NCBI GenBank assembly: GCA_003615045.1
Contig: ML014119.1
Span: 124,001-188,000, forward strand
DNA length: 64,000 bases
Reading direction: 5' to 3'
DNA from: Caulochytrium protostelioides
Lineage: Eukaryota > Chytridiomycota > Caulochytriomycetes > Caulochytriales > Caulochytriaceae
This document shows, in pieces, positions 30,001 to 38,693 of the stretch. Position 1 is the stretch's first letter. Each line of letters begins with the position of its first letter. The translations under genes were made by a program, and so were the position numbers. The notes under the pieces are model-generated. The model saw only the letters and a list, made by a program, of their open reading frames with translations. It was not told where the DNA came from and did not search any database.

Positions 30001-30579
30001 GCCGCGGCGCCGATCCTTAGCCCGTTCTCCAAGCGGCGGCTGCCGCCCGTCATCTGGCAGGACCCCGAGGCGCGGCCTGCGCAGATGCAGACGCTCAATG
30101 CCCTGCGGCGCGCGCAGCCGGCGTTCCGAGACGGCGTTCGCGCAACGCACACGCTCACGTATGAGTACCTGGCGCCCCACCACCTCTGCGCCGTCCACCA
30201 CTTCCTGTGCAACCATTTCTGGGACGGCATCGACGTCTCCGAGAACCTGCTGTGCCCGGACTATACCATCGTCGCAACGTATCGACAGAAGCTTGTCGTC
30301 GGCGTCGCGCTCATGACGCCCGAGGGCTACATCACCTACATCGCGGTCCGGGCAGGATGGGACAAGGCCGGCATCGGCCGGTTCATGTTGTACTTTCTCA
30401 TCTCCGCCATTGGCAAGAAAGACGTCACGCTGCACGTGTCCGCCAACAACAGCGCCATGCTGCTGTACCAGACGTTCGGTTTCAAGCCCGAAGGCTTCAT
30501 TGTCGGATTCTACGACCAGTACCTGCCTGCTGACTCGTCGCTCTGCAAGAATGCATTTCTCGTCCGGCTCCGCCGTTAA
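27076..30579 (+). CDS. KAT14: KAT14 (CSRP2BP)-type GNAT acetyltransferase of the ATAC complex
   Basis: 1167 codons from ATG 27076. Residues 6-79 form a PHD-like cysteine pattern (C6, C9, C32, C35, H40, C43, C76, C79). Then comes a winged-helix-like region (about 98-200: RTWTVVVHLALYALHES, FFDAGLTVIPWITEHWSIV, WHGIVYRTLRASPWLF) as in KAT14. About 200-770 is low-complexity Ser/Ala/Pro. The C-terminal GNAT domain (about 1028-1167) matches human KAT14 closely: FLCNHFWDGIDVSENLL, GIGRFMLYFLI, GKKDVTLHVSANNSAMLLYQTFGFKPEGF, FYDQYLP, KNAFLVRLRR. KAT14 is a histone acetyltransferase and scaffold of ATAC. The acetyl-CoA loop reads DKAGIG where the R/QxxGxG/A consensus expects R or Q. Budding yeast lacks ATAC. 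Confidence 0.92.
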   Translation: MPDTPCALCAAAALDARRTADPAAWHCRRLRCRGCPAVYHPACVPLPALPAAFAALETAAPLRSLLVSETLGVARCPACPSSASAPSPPPPPPSMPDAWTWTPHQRTWTVVVHLALYALHESGADGVATGPEAAVFFDAGLTVIPWITEHWSIVHMEKSLPATAAWHGIVYRTLRASPWLFRRDPGDNRRWALRIVRPPHRRIDLQQRRDYLAAHAGAADRDGGDPLDALDRPDDGYDEDDEDDREDNDAHGGGAAPARPSPASQRGKRSPPAAATPSAKRSRGATSPSSSDAALAAATATAAATTATTAAEAGARRGRPPKPPPLRIRTAPPVVSLSRLLGSDASSDSDASLSEVSYTSSRVLRSGSRSSGSRAASGAASAPSRSTSSRSSQSLHATARSAAALASSSTSRSTGSMSQSASAPAPAPAASSVPTSASTSASASRRSQRTAAGIPEKQEPPHSPSPSRAAPGLRPPTVAALLAEPPSVAPSDPTAAMAAPSVAPEALAVPQTFRFASRQPPLTRASERTDGAEPIPPPLVEADDLPRRIDCLGSSVANAPLPALAGTSPSLPPAAPPVPTAGPVPGSPSRCSSSSAPPRDPPPPLPRPRSASASSAASSSSLSSTIFTSSQSASSPRGAVAAMSNGTSTSLSSMDSLSDVSLSDVEMSDPEAEPRLGAVSPAAPPAMPSTMPPAAPLPRTHDAVATVPPAAATAAMAAPAAPSPPNAAPPPLSPPVRLRPPMPPVPAAAKPPAMTPPPASVSPPPPPPPLPSHPDCDLSGESSDYPFVQHPLWRPIHSLNRHYPEAIEQARLELAARLEDPAAWASVPRDTLDAARRLYRKLTLLKHEQQCDPPVKPFDLDTLIRKSVNPNTRVTGLILHPSYEQKRPTAHLETNPYFVQYVHALAACRGRADALAAAAAAGRDPAPPTDDERAAEALLARYAHALDQTRTLPTHSFLYRLMGPSLFENPAAGLAAAAPILSPFSKRRLPPVIWQDPEARPAQMQTLNALRRAQPAFRDGVRATHTLTYEYLAPHHLCAVHHFLCNHFWDGIDVSENLLCPDYTIVATYRQKLVVGVALMTPEGYITYIAVRAGWDKAGIGRFMLYFLISAIGKKDVTLHVSANNSAMLLYQTFGFKPEGFIVGFYDQYLPADSSLCKNAFLVRLRR

Positions 30580-30631
30580 TCTCTCTCTCCAATTGAAATA
30601 CATCTCGGCGAGCCTCATCGACCCTCCCCCC

Positions 30632-32059
30632 TTAGGTGCCCACGGACGGGCCCGGCCGTGGTCGATGCCCGCCGAGCACCGGCTCGGTGTCCAGCATGTG
30701 GGCATGGATACGGTGACTATACTCAGACTGCTCGGCGTGGATCAGGTCGGCCAGGGCCTCCGACACCGCCGTCGTCAGCTGGCGCCGCTCCGCTTGCACG
30801 TGGGCGACGGCGTCTACGTGGGCGAGGGTCTCGGGGGTCATGGCACGCCACGCGGGCTGCGCCAGCGCGCTTTCCATGACGCGCGTGGCCTGCGCCGCGG
30901 TCCGCGCGAGCCGCCGCAGATCCGGCACGGCCATCGCGTCCATCGCGAGCGTCGCCTGCCGCTGCGCGAGCTGGCCCGCGAGGGCGGGTACGGCGCCGCG
31001 GCCGACCGACAGCAGCGCGCCCTCGAGGGCGGCCGGCACGTTGGCGCGCCACGCCTCGAGCGCTGCGCCCACGGCGCGCGTCCGCGCCGTCCACTGCGCG
31101 TCCGCCTCCCGCGCCAGCACGGCGTCCGCGGCGTCCGCGACCGCCAGGTAGCCCGGGAGCAGGTGCGCCGCGACGGCATCGTGCTGCTGCCGGTGCGCCG
31201 CGGCCGAGCGCTGCCGCAGCCGCATCCACTGCAGGGTCTGGGCCTGCAGCACGGTCGGCGAGTGGACGACGCTCTGCTCGGCCAGGCTGAGCGTCGCGGC
31301 GGGCGACGCCGCTGCCGGTGGCGGCGTCCACGTCAGGACGGGTGCGGCATCAGCGGCGTCGGCAGCCGCGTCGTTCGCGGTCGCGGCCTCGACGGACGCG
31401 GGATCTGCCGCGGGTGCCGCCACGGCCGATGGCGATGGCGGGTCTGCCTTCGCCGGCAGGGCGGCGACCCGCCACGGCGGATCAACGGCCGATGGCTCGA
31501 AGGGCGCATGGCGGGTGGGACGGCGGTGACCCGCGTCGTCGGCCACGCCACGAGACGCGGCAGGACGCGCGGCAGCCGCCGGCGGCGGGGGTGCCGTCGC
31601 AGCCGTCCGTGCGGGCTGTGGCGGCGTGTGAAGCGAAGCCCGGGCAGGGTCGCCGCTGCGCGAGCGACTCCGCGGCCTCGCGGACGCCGCCGTCGACGCC
31701 GCCGCCGTGGACCGCTCGGGCATGCGCGGCGGTCGCGCCGCGGCCGTGCTCGTCGTCGTCGCCGCTGTGGACGCCGTCGAGGCCGTCGAGGCGGCGCGCG
31801 GCCGCTCGGATGGCGCCACGCGCGCTGCGGGCGCATCGATGCCGCGTGGCAAGGCGGCCGCGCCGACACCCGCGGCGGCGCTGGTCCGCCCGTGCGACCG
31901 CGGGTCCGGCGACGGCTCGGCCGCCGGCGCGGCGCGGCTGTGGGTGGTGGCGATCAGCGGCGGCGCGGCGCGCGGCTGCGCATAGCGCGACTCGACATAG
32001 CGGACTGGCGTGCAGACAAAGCATCGAGCGAGGGGTGAGTCTCCGGCCACCACGCGCAT
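30632..32059 (-). CDS. Candidate augmin subunit, HAUS8/QWRF-like
   Basis: 475 codons from ATG 32059. Residues 1-290 are disordered, basic and Ala/Ser/Pro-rich, as in the microtubule-binding N-terminus of HAUS8/AUG8. The C-terminal ~185 residues are helical and start LQAQTLQWMRLRQRSA, like the LQWRFxNARA motif of the plant QWRF/AUG8 family. They continue with evenly spaced helices including VPDLRRLARTAAQATRVMESAL and AERRQLTTAVSEALADLI. In AUG8 the corresponding stretch also has an LxxAxxxAxxVM helix followed by a V..ER..L helix. Augmin recruits gamma-tubulin to spindle microtubules. The similarity is weak and remembered rather than computed; a generic coiled-coil protein is the alternative. 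The gene is convergent with KAT14, with 52 bp between stops. Confidence 0.45.
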   Translation of the reverse strand: MRVVAGDSPLARCFVCTPVRYVESRYAQPRAAPPLIATTHSRAAPAAEPSPDPRSHGRTSAAAGVGAAALPRGIDAPAARVAPSERPRAASTASTASTAATTTSTAAARPPRMPERSTAAASTAASARPRSRSRSGDPARASLHTPPQPARTAATAPPPPAAAARPAASRGVADDAGHRRPTRHAPFEPSAVDPPWRVAALPAKADPPSPSAVAAPAADPASVEAATANDAAADAADAAPVLTWTPPPAAASPAATLSLAEQSVVHSPTVLQAQTLQWMRLRQRSAAAHRQQHDAVAAHLLPGYLAVADAADAVLAREADAQWTARTRAVGAALEAWRANVPAALEGALLSVGRGAVPALAGQLAQRQATLAMDAMAVPDLRRLARTAAQATRVMESALAQPAWRAMTPETLAHVDAVAHVQAERRQLTTAVSEALADLIHAEQSEYSHRIHAHMLDTEPVLGGHRPRPGPSVGT

Positions 32060-32686
32060 GCACAGGGAGAGCGCGATCGCGGCGAATCATACCTGTCCGT
32101 CGGAGTTTCGGGGCAGCATCCAGGTCCGCGGGGGTCGTGGTGGAGGGCGGCGGGGCGACGGAGGGCGGGTCCCAGGGCCGGGAGGGCCTCGGCGCCAGGT
32201 GAGGGTGCATCGGGTGCGGTGTCGTTGTGGTATCCTCAAGGCGAGTCACAGCCGGATCAGCGGCGATAGCTGCGGGCCCGAGGAAGGCGCTGCTGCAGCG
32301 ATGCGGATCGGTCGAAACGAGCGGGGGCGACCACGGCTTCAAAGCATACCACAGGACCACGAGGCGGAGATCGATCGAGCCGCTCCCCAACCGCTCGCTC
32401 ATCATCCCAGGTGGTGGTTGCGGGTCCACGAGGATCATCGAGTGGGCGGTCGTCATTCGCACCGTCGGCACCCAGCGCCGCGCGACCACGCCGCCGGTGA
32501 GCTGCCGCGCCGTGGCGTTCTGCCGCCTTCGCTCGTCCTTCAAGCCCTTCGCTTGGAGCGGCCTGTGGCGCGGATGTGGCGCACGGGTTCGTCGTGCCCC
32601 ACGTGACCCCATCGCGCCAGCTCCCCGAACGCGCATCCCCACGCCGTCATGATCGAGACGACTTTGATACCTTTTTTTTATCCCGT
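32060..32686. other. Intergenic region, MAD1 3' end to augmin-candidate 5' end
   Basis: 627 bp. Both neighbours are on the minus strand, so it holds the MAD1 3' flank and the promoter of the augmin candidate. An A8/T8-type run (32669-32677) next to the MAD1 stop may be part of its 3' UTR. Overlapping Arg-rich frames are shadows. Confidence 0.5.
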
Positions 32687-35600
32687 CTATGATTCCATGT
32701 CAACCTCTTCAATGGCGTCGGCGTCCGCCGCATCAGACGTCGGCTGCGCCTGGCCCTCGGATGACCTGGCAGGATAGGCCGTCGCTGATGGCGGTGCCGC
32801 TGGCTGCGAGGCGCCTGGCGTCGGCGGCACGACGGCGGCGGCCGCCGCCGTAGCGGGGCTCTCGAGCAGGTGGCGGCGCCAGTGCAGGGCCCAATCGGCG
32901 AGCATAGCCGGAATGCCCATGGGCACGCCGGTCTGGGGGCTCGTGCCGGGCAGCCCGGCGGCGGCGTCGTGGGCGAGGTGGTGTTCCTGAAAAGCGTGCG
33001 CGAGACGAACCGCGTCGCCGCGGCTGCCGCTGATCTCGACGCCCGCCGCGAACCCACACGCGTCGCCGGCCGCGGCGGGCTGCAGGCGGAACGCGAAGGC
33101 CGTGTCGTCGCCGGCGAGCGACGCGTAGATCGACCGCACGCGCACGCGCCGATCCGGATGGAAGTCGAGGCGGTACCCGAGCAGCGCGCCGACGGTCGCG
33201 CGGAACTCGGCGCTCTTCACACGGAACGCATCCGTCAACCGGGACACGCGCTTCTCGCGCTCCGCGAGCGCCGAGCGCGTCTGCTCGAGCTGCGCCTGCA
33301 GCGTGTTCAGCGTCGCTTGCGCCACGTGACCCGACCGCGGGGCCGTGGCGTCGCCGGCGGTGTCGGCGGCTGCGTTCGCTGCGGCATCCCCGGCGGCGTC
33401 CGGCCCCGGCATCGCCACCAGCGATCGCAGGGCACGCACCTCGGTCTCCAGCGCATCGAGCTGCTGCTGCCGGATCGCGTGCTCGTCGCGCTCCGGATTG
33501 TGGCGCAGCTGCAGCACCCGCACGTGCGCCGCGTTGTACTCGCCGCGGCCCACGGCGTCCTCCAGTGACGCCACGAGGGCCTCCAGCCGCGCGACGTCCG
33601 TCTGCAAATCGTGGCAGTGCGCCTTGAGCGCCGTATGCTCGTTCTGCAGCACCGTGTACGCCTCGAGTCGCGCGAGCGTCTCGGCCCGCAGCGTCGGGTT
33701 GGACGGCGATCCCGATGGCGACGACGACGACGCCGCGGCCGTCGGACGCGGTGAGGCGGCCGTCGACGCCGCTACCGCCGACGCAAGCTGCTCGCGAACG
33801 GCCTGGCGGTCCTTTTCGAGCACAGCGATCTGCGCTTGATGCTCCGACAGCGCCGCCTGAAGAGTCGCCACGACTGTCGCCATGGGCGCCGACGCGGACG
33901 TTGCGCCGCCTGCCGTCGCTCCCGGGGGCGACCGCGTCAACAGCAGGGCGCCGCTCTCCTCTTCGAGACTGCGGACAAATTCGGTCAGTCCGTTGTTGCT
34001 CTTCTGCAGCACTTCGACCCGGCGCTGCAGGAGATGCAGGTCGGCCTGGTGCTGCTGGCGCAGCCGCGTCATGGCTTGCGCGTGGTCGGCGGCCTGCTTG
34101 GTCAGGGTGTCCAGCTGCGCCTGCAGGTGCTTGCGCACGCGGTGCAGATCGGCCTGCGTGCCCAGCCGCACCGCGAGCTGACGGCACAGCGTCTGGACCA
34201 TTTGCAGATACGGCGCCGCCGAGCGGGCCATGGCCTCGACGCCGTGGTCGGCGGCGATCGCGTGGCGCAGCGCCTGCAGCGTGTCGTCCACCTCGGGGAT
34301 CCCGGCGTCCTCGGCGGTGATCTGCGCCGCGCCGAGCAGGGCATGCACATCGAGTGCTTCCAGGGACTGGAAGAACGCGGTCCACGCGGCCTGCTGCGCC
34401 ACCAGCGCGTCGCGCTCCGCCTGCAAGGCGCCGACCTGCTGCCGCAACTGAACGACGTGGTCGGCCTGGGCCGCATAGTGGTCGCGCTCCTCGCGCAAGG
34501 CCTCGATATGCGGCGTCGTGGCTTTGAGGTGCGCGTAGTGGGTCTTGACAGCGCGGTAGGACGCTTCGAGGTCGTTGATATACTTGACCTGGTGGCGGAA
34601 CTGGACTTCGAGCGGATGCGACCGCGACAGCCTCCGCGGCGACAAGGCCTCGCCGTCGTCCGCCTCCGCATCCGCATCCGCATCGGCGGGCTCGTCCACG
34701 TCCACGTCCGCACCCCCCTCACTCGTGGCTTCCTGCTTGACGGTCCGCCGGGCGGCGCCCAACGCGGTTTTCGATGACGGCCGCTGGGCCATTGCATGGG
34801 CGGCCGTCAACTCGGCCTGGAGCTTGGTGACCTGCGCCTCCAGCAGCGCGCAGGTCTGCTGCGTCGTTTGCAAGGTCTGGGCCGTCGCGCGGTGCTCTTG
34901 ACGCTCGATGCGCACGTGGTCCAGTTGCGACTGCAGCGCGCGGTGGTCCGCCTCGCGCTGGTCCAGCCGGGCCTCGGTCTGGCGGAGCTGCTGGCGGAGC
35001 GACCGGATCTGGGTATCGCTCGACTCGCGCAGGGCGCTCAGCTCGCTCTGCAGCGCCACGATCCGCTGCTCGGCCGCCGCGGTGTGCTGCTGCTGGTCCG
35101 CGGCCGCCTGCTGGTGCTGCGCAACGCCGAGCCGCGCCAGCTCGAGCTCAAACGTGAGGCGATCCCGCTCCGACGTCAGCGTAAACTGGTTCTGCTCCAG
35201 CGCTTCGGTCTTGCGCTGCGCCGTCTTGGCCTGCGCTTCCATGTCCGTCCGGAGCTGCCGAAGCTGCTGCTTCAAGGCAGCCACGTCGTCGTCGCCGCCG
35301 TGGCGCCGCCCGCTCTCGGCCATCGCGTGTCTCGCATGCATCGCAGGCTGCGTGTGCCTGACGCGGCTCAGCGCCCGCAGCCGCCCGAGCGAGTCGTCGC
35401 CGTCGTCGCCGTCGTGCGCCCCGCAGGCGTGATGCACGACGCGCGGCTCCAGAGGCGACGCGCTGAAGGGGTTCTCCATCCGAGGTGACGCGTCGGGCCA
35501 CAGCAACGCGGATCCGGACGCCTCCAAGGCCGGGTGGGACGGTTGGGCGGGCGGCGACCGCCGCGCTGATGGGGTGGCGGCGGCCGTCGTGCCGAATGCG

Positions 35601-36011
35601 CCGGCGGCCGCGACGGGCGACCGGCCCGCGCAGCCCGCGCGGCGCTTCGTGCCCGACGTGGCCAGGAGCGCCCCCAGCGACGCCACGGCGTGGTCGTAGT
35701 CGCCGGCGCCGGCGCCGGCGCGCGCGCTGCCGAGCCGCGCGAACACGGGCCGCGGCGGCGTGACGAGCAGCTGCGGATCGAGCCCGAGCGCCGACGGCGA
35801 GAACGCCGCCGCGGCGTCGGCGCGCGTCGGCGAGCGCGTCGGCGCGGCGTCATGGCCGTGGCCGTGGCCGTGGCCGTGGCCGTGGCCGTGGCCGTGGCCG
35901 TGGCCGTGGCCGTGGTCGTGGCCGTGGCCGTGGTCGTGGCCGTGGTCGTGCCGTGCAGCGTCGTCTGGGGACGGGCGCCGCCGCCGGGGCGAGCGCCGCG
36001 CCGCCGCATCG

Positions 36012-36043
<32 letters not shown>

Positions 36044-36076
36044 CATGGCGCCGCGCGGATCGGCCGCGTGGGACAT
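32687..36076 (-). CDS. MAD1: MAD1, spindle assembly checkpoint protein
   Basis: 1129 codons from ATG 36076; human MAD1L1 is 718. Residues 1-280 are disordered and include a (His-Gly)n tract (about 43-75). About 280-960 is heptad-patterned coiled coil. A Mad2-interaction motif is visible at about 850 (HVRVLQLRHNP), matching R/K-phi-phi-x-phi-x-x-x-P and human KVLHMSLNP. The C-terminal domain follows: VSRLTDAFRVKSAEFRATVGALLGYRLDF, then VRSIYAS and FAFRLQPA, corresponding to human RLKEVFxxKIxEFR, LTGYQIDI, LTSLYAE. Mad1 binds Mad2 at unattached kinetochores and nuclear pores. The RLK motif that contacts phospho-Bub1 reads RLT here. The last ~45 residues are an extra acidic tail. Confidence 0.92.
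35852..35950. repeat. CCGTGG hexanucleotide repeat encoding His-Gly in MAD1
   Basis: About 16 hexamers, mostly GGCCGT with GGTCGT variants. On the coding strand they give alternating His-Gly with occasional Asp-His. Such hexamers expand by slippage and probably vary in length between isolates. Confidence 0.9.
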
Positions 36077-36776
36077 CGCGTCAGCCGCCGCGGCGCGGGC
36101 CGCCGGCGCCGGTGACGATGCCGCGGCCGCCGGTGCCGCGGGGGGCCGGCGGCGTCAAGCACCGCCAACGGCGGCGTCAGGCACCGCCCACGGTGTCGTC
36201 GTCCGGGGACCTAGGGCCGCGGATCGTCCGCTCGCTCGGCTGCTCGGGCAGGGGGGTCGGTTCGCTGGCGGCGGCGCCGTGATCGGTCTCGCGCAGGCTC
36301 TGAGAAGGTTGGAGGGGCTGCTGGAGAGCGGCAGGATGCGCAATCACGACGCGTCGGCAGCGCTCGTATCGCGCGTCACGGTCGACCACGGGCGTTCGAG
36401 AGGATAGCGGATCATTGACGGTCTATCGGAGGGGAGCGATGGATAGTACCAGCGTCGGGCGGGGGTTCTTGGCGGCAGCCGCTATGAGGGAGCGTTAAAG
36501 CGATGGTGGTCGGATCCGCTGGGTGCGGCACCCTTCTGTAGGCTTATCACTTGCGCGATGCCGCCGCCACCACCGTCCGCCCCACCCGCGCATGGCCGGT
36601 CGAGGCGCGCCTTCCCCCAACCACCGGGTCCAAGCCCCGCCGGGGGCAGCACCCATCCCGACACCAGCCAGCGCGATCGACGCCGCATCGATGAGACATC
36701 TCGCGCGGGCTATGATCATGAAGTGATACACGTCTATTCATGCACAGCCGTCCGTCCGTCCGTCTCGACGGCGCCA
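36077..36776. other. Intergenic region, PLRG1 3' end to MAD1 5' end
   Basis: 700 bp. Two similar segments containing CAAGCACCGCCAACGG and CAGGCACCGCCCACGG (36156-36192) form a short direct duplication about 70-105 bp upstream of the MAD1 start. No gene is seen. Confidence 0.5.
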
Positions 36777-38693
36777 TTAGTACCGTTGCGAACGCAGTAG
36801 CGGCTTCCAGTCGAGCGGATGCGTCTCCGGCGATGCGTTCGGGTCCTCGCGCCACATCTTGATGGTCTTGTCGGCCTCGGCGGTGATGAGCCGGAGACCT
36901 GTTTGGTCGAAAGTCGAGGCAAAGATGCCGTTCTCGGCGGCGCCCGCGAGACTGCCCGGCTGCGGCACCGTGGCCGTGCGCTGGAAGGCGTGGCCGGTCT
37001 TCCAGTCCCAAAACGACATGGCGCCGTCGTCGTCGCCGCCAAACAGGACACCGTCGTCGTTGACGCTCAGCGTGTTCACGATCCCGCTGCTGCCGAGCGC
37101 CGTCGGCGGAACGTCCATGGACTGCAGGAAGCGGCCCTCGGGACACTGCCACTGCTTTACGGTGCCCGGGCTCGCAGACGCGAACGTAAACTCCGACGGA
37201 TGCAGCGCGAGCGCACGGATGCCCTTCGTGTGATGCGTGAGGGTCGTGCGGCACTTGCCCGCCGCGAGGTCCCAGAGCTTGACGGTCGCGTCCTGTCCCG
37301 CCGAGAGGATTTGCGGGTCTGCGGACTGACACTTGACGCTCGTGACGACGCCCTTGTGGCCGGTCAAGCAGTGGATCTGGGCCTTGGTGCGCATGTCCCA
37401 CACGCGGACCGTGGCGTCGCGGCCAGCCGTCACCACCACGTCGAGCGTCGGGTGCAGGTCGAGACTGAAGACGCCGTGCAGATGGCCGTGGTAGTCGCGG
37501 ATGATCTTGTTCGTCTCCAGGTCCCAGCACTTGACTTTGCGGTCCTCGGAGCACGAGAACAGGTACGGATGCCGCGAGGAGACGGCCAGGCCACGGACTG
37601 GGGCAATGTGCCCCGTCAGGGTGACCTTGAGCTTGCCCGAGGCCATATCCCAGACTTTGATGGTGCGGTCTGCCGCGCCCGTGACAAACCACTCGTTGTT
37701 GGGCTCAACCGCGAGGCACCGCGCCCAGCCGAGATGGCCACTCATCACGCGCATGAGCTTCCACGGCGCATGCCACTGCGGCTTCGGCACGCGGCGCTGC
37801 GGCGCGATGCGGATTAAGGCCTCCGACGACGTATACCGTCCGCTCGCGTCCTGCCTCACCAGCAGGCGTGACGACGACGACGACGACGACGATGTCAATG
37901 GCGACAGCGCCGAGGCGGACGGCGCGGGCAACCGGAATGCCGGTGCCGCGAGCGCCGACGCGGATGGCGTCGCCGCGGCCGGGGCGGCGGCGGACGCCGC
38001 TGGCGCGGCACGCACCAATGCTTGCGACGTCGACTCGCCTGACAGCGGCGCGGCGGCGGCGTCGTTTGCGGGTGGCGACGCGGACGGCGCCGCCGCGGGC
38101 GCATGCAAGGTGGCCGCCAGGTGCTCGATGATCCGCGCCGCGGCGGGATCCACGACGACGCTGGCCTCGGGCGCGGCCGTCGGGGCCCGACGCGGCTTGC
38201 CCGCGGCGGCGGCGGTGGCGGCGGCGGCAGCGGCGCCCGCCGACTGCTGCCGCGCGACCTCGGCGGCGATTCCGGCGGGCAGCTCAAGCAGCCGCCGGTA
38301 CTCGTCCCGCAAGCGGCGCTCCAGATAGACGCGCTGCGAGGTCAGCATGAGGGGGTCCGCGGCGGCGGCGGCGGCGGCGCGGTCGTCGCTGTCCTCCGCG
38401 AGGGGCGGCAGCGCGTCCGGGTCGCGATCGTCGGCCGGGAACGCGGCGATCTGGTGCACAGACGCGTACAGCCGCCGCGCCTTCTCGGCGTTGGCAGCGC
38501 GGAGATCCGCGAGACGCGCCAGCGCCGCGGCGGACGGCGGCGGCGGCGGCGGCGGCGGCGACGCTAATGGATCCGAGGGCGCCGCGGCGGCTTGCGCGGA
38601 CGGCGCGGACGGCGCTGCCCTGGACGACGATGCCGCGGCGGCATCCGCCGCAGGAAAGGCCGCGGTCGCGGCGGCGGCAGCGGCGACCGGCAT
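36777..38693 (-). CDS. PLRG1: PLRG1/PRP46, WD40 protein of the NineTeen (Prp19) spliceosome complex
   Basis: 638 codons from ATG 38693; the frame is open to 38930, but the upstream part is not PLRG1-like. The N-terminal half is low-complexity, with the family-like helix [18 protein letters not shown] near residue 65. From about 308 ([26 protein letters not shown]) there is a seven-bladed WD40 propeller nearly collinear with human PLRG1: [111 protein letters not shown]1 contacts CDC5L in the active spliceosome. Its presence is notable where no coding introns are seen nearby. Confidence 0.93.
   Translation of the reverse strand: MPVAAAAAATAAFPAADAAAASSSRAAPSAPSAQAAAAPSDPLASPPPPPPPPSAAALARLADLRAANAEKARRLYASVHQIAAFPADDRDPDALPPLAEDSDDRAAAAAAADPLMLTSQRVYLERRLRDEYRRLLELPAGIAAEVARQQSAGAAAAAATAAAAGKPRRAPTAAPEASVVVDPAAARIIEHLAATLHAPAAAPSASPPANDAAAAPLSGESTSQALVRAAPAASAAAPAAATPSASALAAPAFRLPAPSASALSPLTSSSSSSSSRLLVRQDASGRYTSSEALIRIAPQRRVPKPQWHAPWKLMRVMSGHLGWARCLAVEPNNEWFVTGAADRTIKVWDMASGKLKVTLTGHIAPVRGLAVSSRHPYLFSCSEDRKVKCWDLETNKIIRDYHGHLHGVFSLDLHPTLDVVVTAGRDATVRVWDMRTKAQIHCLTGHKGVVTSVKCQSADPQILSAGQDATVKLWDLAAGKCRTTLTHHTKGIRALALHPSEFTFASASPGTVKQWQCPEGRFLQSMDVPPTALGSSGIVNTLSVNDDGVLFGGDDDGAMSFWDWKTGHAFQRTATVPQPGSLAGAAENGIFASTFDQTGLRLITAEADKTIKMWREDPNASPETHPLDWKPLLRSQRY

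Noticed and set aside
32733-34385. 550-codon frame in a second minus-strand register
   Set aside because: Overlaps MAD1 in another frame. Only the MAD1 frame has the Mad2-binding motif and C-terminal domain.
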